A stretch of 64,000 bases of DNA from Debaryomyces hansenii CBS767 (taxonomy: Eukaryota; Ascomycota; Pichiomycetes; Serinales; Debaryomycetaceae). The stretch spans positions 1,240,001 through 1,304,000 of the forward strand of contig NC_006049.2 of assembly GCF_000006445.2 (NCBI RefSeq), in the 5' to 3' direction. Of the stretch, positions 31,209-40,189 are shown piece after piece. The translations under genes were made by a program, and so were the position numbers. Position 1 is the stretch's first letter, and each line of letters starts with the position of its first letter. The notes under the pieces were generated by a model. It was given only the letters and a program-made list of their open reading frames with translations. It did not search any database and had not been told where the DNA came from.

Positions 31209-31649
31209 CTTTTACTAATTAATTATACTATGTATTCGAATAACAGTAATGTAAAGATTCTTTTTCTCAAAAGTTTTTCACCAGCCGAACGGGATGAAGA
31301 ACACCATGCGAACATGCCACAAAACTCCAAGCCCAAACACCCATATTAAACAAAGAGAATGCCGATTCTGTAAAAATTCGCAGTAGCGCGCCCACCATAA
31401 TTGTGACTGCTAAATAGATTTAGCGACGATATCTAAAGACATTGTCGCGGGAAAAGTCGCTCACCGCGACCCACTAGCGGGTTCTACCTATTACACAAAC
31501 AGAATGGCAGGAGCGAGCACCTAACAAATTTTCAGACCCGTATTCTCATAACCCGGACCTAGTAGTGAGCGAGCACTAGCACTAGTTGAAAAAAAAAAAG
31601 ATAATTTTTCACTGGTCTTAATTATCTATAGTAACAGCAAAACGTCAAA
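31209..31649. promoter_or_regulatory. Divergent ribosomal-protein promoter, RPL39 / RPS22
   Basis: 441-base shared promoter. GAGCGAGCAC occurs twice as a direct repeat, at 31511-31520 and 31567-31576, 56 bases apart. A run of A (about 31590-31600) and T-rich DNA precede the RPS22 start. I see no clear Rap1 or TTAGGG-type Tbf1 site, though the region is GC-richer than its surroundings. The repeat is a candidate regulator site (inference). Confidence 0.55.
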
Positions 31650-32042
31650 ATGACCAGAACCTCCGTCTTAGCAGATGCTTTAAACTCCATCAACAACGCC
31701 GAAAAAACCGGTAAGCGTCAAGTCTTAATCAGACCATCTTCCAAGGTCATCATCAAGTTCTTAACCGTTATGCAAAAGCACGGTTACATTGGTGAATTCG
31801 AATACATTGATGACCACAGATCTGGTAAGATTGTTGTCCAATTAAACGGTAGATTGAACAAGTGTGGTGTTATTTCTCCAAGATTCAACGTCAAGGTCGG
31901 TGACATGGAAAGATGGACTGACAACTTGTTACCAGCTAGACAATTCGGTTACGTTATCTTAACCACCTCTGCTGGTATCATGGACCACGAAGAAGCCAGA
32001 AGAAAGCACGTTGCTGGTAAGATCTTAGGTTTCGTCTACTAA
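31650..32042 (+). CDS. RPS22: Ribosomal protein S22 (uS8)
   Basis: 40S subunit protein of 130 residues from ATG 31650, beginning [19 protein letters not shown] and ending [11 protein letters not shown]. It matches S. cerevisiae Rps22 along its whole length, with no coding intron. Codon use is strongly biased (AGA, GGT, TTA/TTG, no CTG), as expected of a highly expressed gene. Neighbour RPS14 follows on the same strand, and RPL39 is divergent on the other side. The same three genes are neighbours on S. cerevisiae chromosome X. Only one copy is visible here, so I do not add an A or B suffix. Confidence 0.97.
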   Translation: MTRTSVLADALNSINNAEKTGKRQVLIRPSSKVIIKFLTVMQKHGYIGEFEYIDDHRSGKIVVQLNGRLNKCGVISPRFNVKVGDMERWTDNLLPARQFGYVILTTSAGIMDHEEARRKHVAGKILGFVY

Positions 32043-32507
32043 GCGCATCGTTTACTCAATGGGTTCCACCAGTGGGGCTGCACTTGCAACTCGTGTATTA
32101 TAATGCTACAAAGTGGATTAGTTTAGGGTATTTAGAACCAATTAATACAAAACGCTATATAAAAACAGTGTAGAAATACGGGCCCACGGCTTGTTATGGG
32201 ATTGGTTTCAACATAGCGGCATGTTGAACTGATTCTGACAAAGTCTACTACTCGATGCTAATGGAATACGAGGCCATCATGGTCTGTATTAGGGCTATTG
32301 GCCTAATGATGCCCTTTAATATCGTGAGGACCCGTCAGGTTCAAAATTGAGTCGTCTGTATACCGAAAAGTCGTGAAAAAAAATTCCAAAAAATTGAGAC
32401 GGATTGTATGCGGATGGTAGATTCTATCGTGAAAAATCCTACTACAAAAAATTAATCAGACGGTTTAATTGAATATCCTAGTAAATCAGTGTATCATATA
32501 ATTAAAA
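32043..32507. other. Intergenic region, RPS22 / RPS14
   Basis: 465 bases. The RPS14 promoter part carries TCGTGAAAAA twice (about 32370 and 32429) and AGACGG twice, which may be weak repeats. No RNA gene seen. Confidence 0.6.
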
Positions 32508-33277
32508 ATGTCTTCATCTGGTATGTTATAAATGAAACGAGTAGTATTATCCCCTAGTATGCGACTGGGAATGGTTATTGTTGGATCGTGGGTAGAATAT
32601 TGGAACGAAGTTGATGAAAAAATTATCCCTGAAAAATTGAACAGAGAGCAGTGTTTGGTATAGAATCGAACAAGGAGAACACCAACGCTAGAGAGAAACA
32701 GAATAGAACTGGAAGGAGTGCTTGGAACGAGTGTCAGCAAAATTAGGGCATTTGACTTCAAAACTACTCCTACGCTCTACTTCTGGACACATACGGGTGA
32801 AAAGAACGCCGAATGAGCATTACCAGCAATTAGGGAGATAATTACGAGAAAGAGTTTAATACTAACATTATTGTAGGTCCAGTTAGAGATGGCTCCCAAG
32901 TTTTTGGTGTTGCCCGTATCTTTGCTTCATTCAACGATACCTTCGTTCACGTTACTGATTTATCCGGTCAAGAAACTATTGCTAGAGTTACCGGTGGTAT
33001 GAAAGTCAAGGCTGATAGAGATGAATCTTCTCCATACGCCGCTATGTTGGCTGCCCAAGATGTTGCTCAAAAATGTAAAGAAGTCGGTATTACTGCCGTC
33101 CACGTTAAGTTGAGAGCTACCGGTGGTACCAAGACCAAGACCCCAGGTCCAGGTGGTCAATCCGCTTTAAGAGCTTTAGCCAGATCCGGTTTAAGAATCG
33201 GTAGAATCGAAGATGTTACTCCAGTTCCATCTGATTCCACCAGAAGAAAGGGTGGTAGACGTGGTAGAAGATTGTGA
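32508..33277 (+). CDS. RPS14: Ribosomal protein S14 (uS11), spliced
   Basis: 40S subunit protein. Exon 1 (32508-32520) reads ATGTCTTCATCTG. The intron 32521-32876 (356 nt) has donor GTATGT, branch TACTAAC (32860-32866) and acceptor GTAG. Exon 2 (32877-33277) encodes [20 protein letters not shown] onward, with [20 protein letters not shown] and the C-terminal [11 protein letters not shown]. The spliced product is 137 residues, the family length. The intron splits codon 5 (phase 1), close to the S. cerevisiae RPS14 position. A frame starting at the internal Met (32999) is a truncation artefact. Codon use is strongly biased, as in RPS22. Confidence 0.97.
32521..32876 (+). other. RPS14 intron
   Basis: 356-nt intron with GTATGT donor and TACTAAC ten bases before GTAG. 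S. cerevisiae Rps14 represses its own RPS14B splicing through RNA structure; I cannot judge from reading whether this intron does so. The minus-strand frame at 32486-32761 lies inside it and is chance. Confidence 0.9.
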
Positions 33278-33664
33278 ATTATTCGATCAAGAATTATTTA
33301 TATATTTTTTGATGTTTTGTTCCACTAATTTAGTTTAAAGAGGGTTTGATGATGAAAATTATTAATTGAATTACTTTTTAGATACTCTTTCCACTTTTTC
33401 CGCTGCATCTTCTTCCGGTTTGCTGCAAATCATATACTTACAAATGTACATTTATAAAAAGGTATTCGTATTTTACATAGCACAAATGTAGTCTAATGTT
33501 ATTTCTACTGAATAATAATTACCGTATCTTCATATCGACAGTTGGAAACTGTAAACGTCTATTTTTTACTTTGTTGCAGGTTAGTAGCGATATGGCTTTC
33601 TAACTTTAAAAGTCTTAATTCCATACTATCAACTTGAGCTAAATTATACGTCCAATATACTTTG
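33278..33664. other. Intergenic region, RPS14 / repeat-protein gene
   Basis: 387 bases, AT-rich. Nothing recognised. Confidence 0.6.
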
Positions 33665-36600
33665 ATGCTATCGATACTACGGAATACGAGGTTGCATGGC
33701 CATTCGCTGAGATGCTTGAAGTTGACCGTTCCGTTAGTAACTTCTAAAAGATGTATATCAGATCGAAATTCGTCGTTAGATCAAAATAAGATAGTTGATT
33801 TGTTATTAAAATCGTCCAAGATGGAACCTACAAAGCAAAATCATACAAATATTGAGGATTTCAACAAGAATTTTGTAATACATGATACCGTTGAACTTCC
33901 AGATATATCCAACCCCAAAATACCATTTCCTTCCATTCAATTTAAAGATTATGACATTGCTGATATGGAAAATCTAGGTCGATTATACATGAAATATGTC
34001 ACAGTGAAATATGTTTTCGACACCAGACCACATATTAGATTTAATGAAGCGTTTAATTACACTGATACATTATTAGAGTGTGCATCTATGGCATTTGACT
34101 CTCGAAAGTCGTCCTTTTTGGAATATATTGGACAATTTTGCATTGCAGATATCTCTAAATGTAATCAATACATAGAAGGTTTCTTTATGGAGGACGCAAA
34201 ATCAAGTCAACTAATTGAATCATTTTCGACCTACTTTCTCAAAATAACTCCTAGATTTAAGCGTGATATGGTTGATTATAACTTGATATGGGACTCAGCG
34301 GTTCCAAATTCTACAATTGAACTCCCGAGTCTAGAATACGCCAAGCATGTTTTTAATCCCTTTTTGTTAGTGGATTCTTCTAATTTAAAAAAGTTCATGT
34401 CCTCCTCTATGTTTGATGGGACGCAGGAGAATACACTTGTCGGTGATAAACTACTTGATTTGCAAAATTACGGTAAGCTAATGTTCGAATTCTACACCGT
34501 GAAACACCTCTTTCAGAAGCTTGATATCTCTAATCCCTTGTTTATTGACATAGTCAAGAACTTGGATTCTATTTTTGAAGATGTTATAAGCTTTTCGGCG
34601 CTTACAAATGTCATAAAATGTCCCCAGTATTCACCGATAATAAAGGATATTCGTACTAAATCTAATTTCAATGAAATTTTCTATCAATATTTGGGTATTC
34701 TAGATTTGAACAACAAGATTGTAGAAAATCTGGTTGAGAAATGGGTGGGTAGATTGGTTGACTATTTAATAGCCAACTCAAGTGAAAATGAAATAAACTT
34801 TGCTATCAAGTTCGATAGTCCATCGCTACTGTCGCCTAAGTACAAGAAACAGAAGAATTTACCGGTTGTCCCCTGCTTGAAAATGAGCGAGTCTATGAGC
34901 GATAAAGCTTTCCCGCATGGGTACGCGGATTCAACCATGTTAGATGAATTAAAGGAACTTGGTAAATCTTGCATTTCTTTAGCATTTAAGCATTACTTGG
35001 TCGTAAATAGCTTGCATGAGACTGAATATGAGAAGTATAAATATGAGAAAGAATTTATTGAAGTAGTCGGTAGACATGTGAATGACTCTATCAAAGTCAA
35101 AAGTATAACACCAGATGAGTTCTCAAATTCAGATATACCTTTTACAAGTGACCAATTTTTAGGTTTATATTTGATTGAAGATTTTGAAGGTTGTATGTCA
35201 TTTCTTGATCAATTCTTCGCAGGAGATTACAACCCTTCTAACTTTGAGGCATCAGCAAGTTATATAAAACATCTTGCATTTCAAATTAACACACCTATCA
35301 TCAGAATGGCGGGTTCCATCACGCTGAAGGATTCAAGTCCTCTAAGTCTCCCTCCATTAAGCGATAATTCGAGAACAACAAGGTTCCTTTTATTGAATAA
35401 CGCAGTTATAAATCCTAGTTTTGGTACTTACAAGAATAGAAACTGGAAGAGAAATAATTCGATGAAAAATTCCTTGCATTTATGGCATAGTTGGGGCAGT
35501 TTACTATATAAGGTCTCAATCCGCCATGCGTTAATATCCAAGCTGTCCCAAGTATCATCCCCGTATATTCAAGAATTGTTTAAATTGCTTACCTCGAATA
35601 ATTTTTGCAAGTATATTCTAGACGATTCGAATAATTTCAATATAATAGAAAACACTGATTACGAAAGGTTACTAATGGAGAGAAGATACACAAATAGTCT
35701 TATTAATGCCCAATTTTCTCAATACTTAGCAACTGTGCAAATGTCTAACTCAAAAACAATTAAGGAGTGGACGCTGAGCTTCGTTGAGTTGTTTATCAGT
35801 CTCATAGAAAATCTTAATAGTGAAGAAGTTATACACTTGATCAATACGTTCACAGAAAAATTTAAGATGCACAAATTTTCATTGTGCCAGAGTTTTGCTA
35901 CTAATATAATCAAAAACATAGAAGAAGAAAGAATCGTTATTGACTTGCCAAGTATCAATGAGTTAAATAATGAGGATTTCGCCCCATCAGAAGAGATGGG
36001 AAAAGCCTTCTTAAGTTACTCTATAGCATCCTTTAATATCCACTATGGTTTGGATAGTTTTATTAATTCCAAAATAGATACAATGGACATGATAGAAGTA
36101 GTGGTCAAAACGAAGCCAATTAAAGAACTTCTCCGCAGCAAATCAATTTATCAATATATTGGTCTTTTGGTTGATCAGAAGGGAAATACCGAAGCACAAA
36201 GGGTTACATATAACTTTCTTGGACAAATTTTGAATTCTAAAGCAAAGCCCTTGAACTTTTCTAAAATACCCAATCTTAACTTGAATATAAACGATAAAGT
36301 GATTGGTGGCTCAGATTTTTTTGTTTGGGGAAATGCAATTCAATTCCCAAAGATACATAATGATGCCTTGCATAAGCTTTTATTAGTAAATTTTTATGTA
36401 TCTAGAACTTTTTTTCAAATAACTAGAAACCATGTTGGTAATATCCACGAGTTACCTGATTTGTGTACGAAGTTCAATACAATAGGTGGTGAGTTTTATA
36501 AGTATCTGGTTCTAAAACATGCGTACACATATCTGTCATCAGGAACACTTCGTTTACCTGAAGCTATATTAGAGAAGTCCATAAAATTACTCATGGACAG

Positions 36601-36913
36601 AGTTTTTATGTCGATTGTATGTTATAAGTCTGGTATATTGTATGATCCATTTAATCATACAGATTATTCAAAACTTGCTAAAAAGGCAATGAAAAACAAT
36701 TACTTTTTTCTTCGTTTCAGCAGTCAATCCTTTAGACAGTATATGGGTTCATTATGTTACCATGATATTGATATAGCCGATAGGTGGGTTAACTCAATTG
36801 TAAATACATTATTAGACGAATTGTCTAATGCATCCAACATTCAAAAGCAACATCAAATATTAAACGATTTGGAATCAAAAATGCAAAAATACTATGTACA
36901 AAAACGCATTTAA
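33665..36913 (+). CDS. Large putative mitochondrial protein with six degenerate RNase III-like repeats
   Basis: A 1082-residue protein from ATG 33665 (the frame begins one codon earlier at TTG). The N-terminus (MLSILRNTRLHGHSLRCLKL) is basic and lacks acids, like a mitochondrial presequence. I recognise no ortholog. By eye it holds six copies of a unit of about 80-120 residues. Each starts with a helix of the type x-G-x-x-[FYL]-x-x-[FYV]-x-[VI]-x-[HY] and ends in [YF]-[IL]-G-x-[LY] with an amphipathic helix. First helices, about: LGRLYMKYVTVKYVF (103), YGKLMFEFYTVKHLF (269), LGKSCISLAFKHYL (432), WGSLLYKVSIRHAL (610), MGKAFLSYSIASFNIHYG (778), IGGEFYKYLVLKHAYTYL (940). Closing motifs: EYIGQFC, QYLGILDL, FLGLYLIEDFEG, QYLATVQM, QYIGLLVD, QYMGSLCY. 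These echo the non-catalytic RNase III folds of Mrpl3 and Mrpl15; no catalytic acid signature is seen. Function unknown. Confidence 0.75.
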   Translation: MLSILRNTRLHGHSLRCLKLTVPLVTSKRCISDRNSSLDQNKIVDLLLKSSKMEPTKQNHTNIEDFNKNFVIHDTVELPDISNPKIPFPSIQFKDYDIADMENLGRLYMKYVTVKYVFDTRPHIRFNEAFNYTDTLLECASMAFDSRKSSFLEYIGQFCIADISKCNQYIEGFFMEDAKSSQLIESFSTYFLKITPRFKRDMVDYNLIWDSAVPNSTIELPSLEYAKHVFNPFLLVDSSNLKKFMSSSMFDGTQENTLVGDKLLDLQNYGKLMFEFYTVKHLFQKLDISNPLFIDIVKNLDSIFEDVISFSALTNVIKCPQYSPIIKDIRTKSNFNEIFYQYLGILDLNNKIVENLVEKWVGRLVDYLIANSSENEINFAIKFDSPSLLSPKYKKQKNLPVVPCLKMSESMSDKAFPHGYADSTMLDELKELGKSCISLAFKHYLVVNSLHETEYEKYKYEKEFIEVVGRHVNDSIKVKSITPDEFSNSDIPFTSDQFLGLYLIEDFEGCMSFLDQFFAGDYNPSNFEASASYIKHLAFQINTPIIRMAGSITLKDSSPLSLPPLSDNSRTTRFLLLNNAVINPSFGTYKNRNWKRNNSMKNSLHLWHSWGSLLYKVSIRHALISKLSQVSSPYIQELFKLLTSNNFCKYILDDSNNFNIIENTDYERLLMERRYTNSLINAQFSQYLATVQMSNSKTIKEWTLSFVELFISLIENLNSEEVIHLINTFTEKFKMHKFSLCQSFATNIIKNIEEERIVIDLPSINELNNEDFAPSEEMGKAFLSYSIASFNIHYGLDSFINSKIDTMDMIEVVVKTKPIKELLRSKSIYQYIGLLVDQKGNTEAQRVTYNFLGQILNSKAKPLNFSKIPNLNLNINDKVIGGSDFFVWGNAIQFPKIHNDALHKLLLVNFYVSRTFFQITRNHVGNIHELPDLCTKFNTIGGEFYKYLVLKHAYTYLSSGTLRLPEAILEKSIKLLMDRVFMSIVCYKSGILYDPFNHTDYSKLAKKAMKNNYFFLRFSSQSFRQYMGSLCYHDIDIADRWVNSIVNTLLDELSNASNIQKQHQILNDLESKMQKYYVQKRI

Positions 36914-37372
36914 CAATTCAAAATTACTTGTATATACTCATATTTAATTTTGCTAAAAATTAAAATGCTACATACTTCCTAGCCTACTACGCTTCATATT
37001 TATTTGAAGAATTATAACAAACTGTAAAGTCATTCTAACTCATAAGGCTTTATAGGAATTGGTACACTCACGTTCTTGAATTGCTGCAACTACGCAACAA
37101 AAATTTCAAGCTGCACCCTATTTTGACAAAATACGAATTTCCGTATAGATAATAACTTAAAATAAATATCCATACGTTATAATCGACTACCTAACTATTA
37201 GCATCATGGTTATTCATAAGTCAAACTTGCTTAAGAATGAATAGCAATATAAGCATCACTATCCGGAAGGAAGAACAATCGGTGCACTCACGACTCTGGG
37301 GTATTTCGGCCTTAAATATTAATTTTACTCTTTTTTTTCTTCAGTATTTTTCATTAATATTAAGATCAAAAA
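36914..37372. other. Intergenic region upstream of the MCH-type transporter
   Basis: 459 bases, AT-rich. A T-run followed by TTCTTCAG (37332-37343) precedes the next start. No gene, tRNA or clear site seen. Confidence 0.6.
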
Positions 37373-38890
37373 ATGAATTCTCAGTCGGGGAATGATATTC
37401 CGCTCAAGCCAGTTGGTATAAATAGACAAGACTCAGGTGTAGTTGGTGTGAGTACAGGGATTAGAAATGCTGATAATGAAGGAACTTTAGAGACGACTTT
37501 TCTGCATACCGAGCCCATAGAAAGCCAAAAACCTTCTGAGGAACCAACTAATGGCCTTAAAGCTTATAGTGTTGTTATAGGATCCTTTTTAGGACTCATT
37601 GCAAACTTTGGAGTTCTTAACTCTATTGGTGCAATTCAATCGTATGTCAGTCTGCATCAGTTAAAGGATATTGAGACTTCTTCGATATCCTGGATATTTT
37701 CGATCTATATGTATTTGTCGTTCGCCATTGGTATTATTGTAGGGCCCATATTTGTTATGAAAGGCTCGTTTACCCCTTTACTTTACGGTACTGTGCTAAT
37801 CGTCGGAGGTTTTATGGCTACTGCGAATTGTACTAAAGTTTGGCAATTCATCCTAAGTTTTATTTGCGTAGGAACTGGACATGGCTTATGTATTACCCCA
37901 TTAGTAGGAGTTGTCAGTCAACATTGGACTGCAAACGCTATAGGAAGAGCAACTGGTTTTGCCACAATTGGGGGATCAATAGGGGGTGTAATTTTGCCCT
38001 TAATGCTTCGTTCATTATTTCCAAAAGTTGGATTTGCCTGGAGTATAAGAATCCTTGGATTCTTCTGTTTAGCATGTATGATTTGTGCAATGCTATTAGC
38101 TAGAGAGAAGTATTGCACGGACTTAATCCCTATGGATTCCGCATCTACTGATTATGAAGAAATGAACAAACGGAAAAAGTTCAAAGCAGCAAGTAAGAAT
38201 ATTTTGAGCTTTAACGCATTAAGAGATATTAAATATTCATTTCTTATTATAGGCGTGTTCTTTGGTGAATTAGCACTTATGTTAATAGTTACCTATTACG
38301 CAAGTTATGCAATTGCTCAAGGTATGTCAGAATCAGCAGCGTATATTCTTTTAACTATATTCAATGCATGCGGAGTTTTAGGTCGTTGGATTCCTGGCCA
38401 TATGGCTGATATATGGGGACCATATAATGTTATGATTTTGATGTTAATATGTCTTGATATCTCTATCATGGTAGTATGGCTTCCATTTGGCTCGAATGTT
38501 GGTGTTTTGTATGCATTTGCAGCTTTATCGGGTGCATTTTCTGCTAGTATTTTATCTCTCTTACCAGTTCTGTTGTCATCAGTAACTATTTATTCGATTA
38601 AAAAGGTGAAGGTAACTAAGCAACAAAATCCTTTTGTAGAGGGTGAAGTAGAGTCTACAGAAGTCAGATACCCGCTAGAATTTGGCCAAAAGTATGGTTT
38701 GCTTTATTTTTTTGTTTCCCTTGGTAACTTATTCGGTATACCAATTGCCAGTGCTGTTATTGGAGATCAGAGCAAACATAACTATGACATGTTCGTACTT
38801 TTGTCGGGTATTTTTGCAATCATAGGTACTGTGTTCTGGATCATTAGTAGATACTGTATTGTGGGATTTAAATTAAACGTAAAAATATAA
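37373..38890 (+). CDS. MFS transporter, monocarboxylate-porter-homolog (MCH4/MCH5) type
   Basis: 505-residue major facilitator from ATG 37373. A hydrophilic N-terminus (1-62) is followed by twelve spans with a central cytosolic loop (about 245-280, KRKKFKAASKN). Family features: YSVVIGSFLGLIANFGVLNS opening span 1, SSISWIFSIYMYLSFAIG in span 2, GTGHGLCITPLVGVVSQHW and GRATGFATIGGSIGGVILP. These fit fungal MCH proteins; Mch5 in S. cerevisiae takes up riboflavin, while others have unknown substrates. An in-frame CTG (37652-37654, residue 94) lies between YVS and HQL, where relatives tend to be polar. SLY41 lies two genes away; MCH5 and SLY41 are also neighbours in S. cerevisiae, which supports an MCH5-like assignment. 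Substrate not assignable from sequence. Confidence 0.82.
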   Translation: MNSQSGNDIPLKPVGINRQDSGVVGVSTGIRNADNEGTLETTFLHTEPIESQKPSEEPTNGLKAYSVVIGSFLGLIANFGVLNSIGAIQSYVSLHQLKDIETSSISWIFSIYMYLSFAIGIIVGPIFVMKGSFTPLLYGTVLIVGGFMATANCTKVWQFILSFICVGTGHGLCITPLVGVVSQHWTANAIGRATGFATIGGSIGGVILPLMLRSLFPKVGFAWSIRILGFFCLACMICAMLLAREKYCTDLIPMDSASTDYEEMNKRKKFKAASKNILSFNALRDIKYSFLIIGVFFGELALMLIVTYYASYAIAQGMSESAAYILLTIFNACGVLGRWIPGHMADIWGPYNVMILMLICLDISIMVVWLPFGSNVGVLYAFAALSGAFSASILSLLPVLLSSVTIYSIKKVKVTKQQNPFVEGEVESTEVRYPLEFGQKYGLLYFFVSLGNLFGIPIASAVIGDQSKHNYDMFVLLSGIFAIIGTVFWIISRYCIVGFKLNVKI

Positions 38891-38933
38891 TTCTGTAAAT
38901 TTATGACTATATAATATTATACACAAATTGATT

Positions 38934-39692
38934 TCATCTCCTTTGTCTCAGAGATCCTCCTCCATGTTGCACATTTCTCTTATTAGGAACTTTTTCTATT
39001 TCCTTTTGTAACCTAGCAGTACTGAGTTCTTCACGTTTTCTTGTCTCAACTTTTTCTTGTACCTCTTGGAAGTGTTCTGCAAAGTCTGGATTTACCCATG
39101 ATATAATATAAGGGGTCACCATAATAGCCGAACAAACCACGAAGAGTATAGTGTAGATCTTGTTTTTAAATATAAATCCAAAAGGGCTGTCTAATAACAT
39201 ATTGAATATGGATCCCAGACGACGTTCGTAATATTGCTTAATTCCTTTGGTAGGAACAATTAATGGCTGTTGAGATATTATCGCCTCAGACGTAAAATTA
39301 AAAGTTTCCTGACCCAAATCCTCTTCATATGCTTTTATCTCTTGATCTTCAACTAGAATTCTGTATCTGTTAGAGGATAAAAGGAAATCATAAGAATTGA
39401 TGAGCAATTCATAACTTCCCGTTTCTAAGTTATTGAATTTAAATACGAAATCTTTGTTTGCTAAAACTTTGGAGGTTTCAAATTTAGTAAGATTGTTTAA
39501 AGGAACAAGCTCAATGTTAAATCGTGATTGAAAATTGATACCGTTCAACACTGGAATTTTATGTTCATTAGCTTGAATGCTTTCTATTTCAGATGGAATT
39601 CCTACGACTTGACCAGTAAACCCAATGCAATTACCAACAGTTATAAATAGGATTTGGAAGAGCACGATTATCAGTATACAGTTAAACCACAT
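38934..39692 (-). CDS. SOP4: ER membrane protein complex subunit 7 (Sop4/EMC7)
   Basis: Single-pass ER protein of the EMC, which inserts tail-anchored and polytopic proteins. The frame reaches GTG 39695; I use ATG 39692, giving 252 residues. A signal peptide spans about 1-21 (FNCILIIVLFQILFITVG). The lumenal beta-sandwich follows (residues 25-125, with FKFNNLETGSYELLINSYDF near its centre). DSPFGFIFKNK precedes one membrane span at about 181-197. The cytosolic tail is charged and ends GGGSLRQRR. Size and layout match Sop4 (234 residues in S. cerevisiae). Its position near RPS14 and UBP12 matches the S. cerevisiae order. Convergent with the transporter gene, 43 bases apart. Confidence 0.88.
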   Translation of the reverse strand: MWFNCILIIVLFQILFITVGNCIGFTGQVVGIPSEIESIQANEHKIPVLNGINFQSRFNIELVPLNNLTKFETSKVLANKDFVFKFNNLETGSYELLINSYDFLLSSNRYRILVEDQEIKAYEEDLGQETFNFTSEAIISQQPLIVPTKGIKQYYERRLGSIFNMLLDSPFGFIFKNKIYTILFVVCSAIMVTPYIISWVNPDFAEHFQEVQEKVETRKREELSTARLQKEIEKVPNKRNVQHGGGSLRQRR

Positions 39693-40189
39693 CACTTAGT
39701 CTTAGAACATATACTTAATTCTGTAGTTGTATGGAGATAAAAGCTCTACTTTGTATTGCCCTAAATAACATATTGTGGTTACCCGCATTTTATTCTCATA
39801 GTATAAAATCTTTTCAATTCTTCAAAGTTTAGGCATATAATTTTTCTTCTCTATTGTACCACGTATGTGTATTATTGTAGGGCAACAGTTTATAGATTTT
39901 AAATCTAAACTCCCAGGACTGCTGCTCTCTACAACACATACCAGAGTATACTAGTCACACCAATATGATGGTTTTATGTTCACACATAGTTCTGTCATGG
40001 TGAGGGTAGTCATGGATCTTACGGGCGTGGTTGTTTAGGGTGTTTGATGTTTGTTATTTTAATCGATAACGAATACCTAATTCCCCATTACAACTGGGCA
40101 TTCTAGCTTTCCTAACATTATTTGTTGTAAACGAAATTTTATATTATTACATTTATTTTCTAACTGTCTACTAATTATGTTGCATACAA
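39693..40189. other. Intergenic region, SOP4 upstream / SLY41 downstream
   Basis: 497 bases. Contains a stem-loop-like stretch at 39875-39934: TTGTAG and CTACAA at the ends, with AGATTT-T-AAATCT inside. I tested it as a tRNA and rejected it. Otherwise nothing recognised. Confidence 0.6.

Noticed and set aside
32999..33277. RPS14 as a 92-residue protein from the internal Met
   Set aside because: Upstream in-frame exon sequence and intron signals restore the full 137 residues.
39875..39934. tRNA-like stem-loop between SOP4 and SLY41
   Set aside because: Closing stem TTGTAG/CTACAA and an inner hairpin exist, but it is only 60 bases, has no GTTCGA-type T loop, no D-arm consensus and no CCA-proximal discriminator context.
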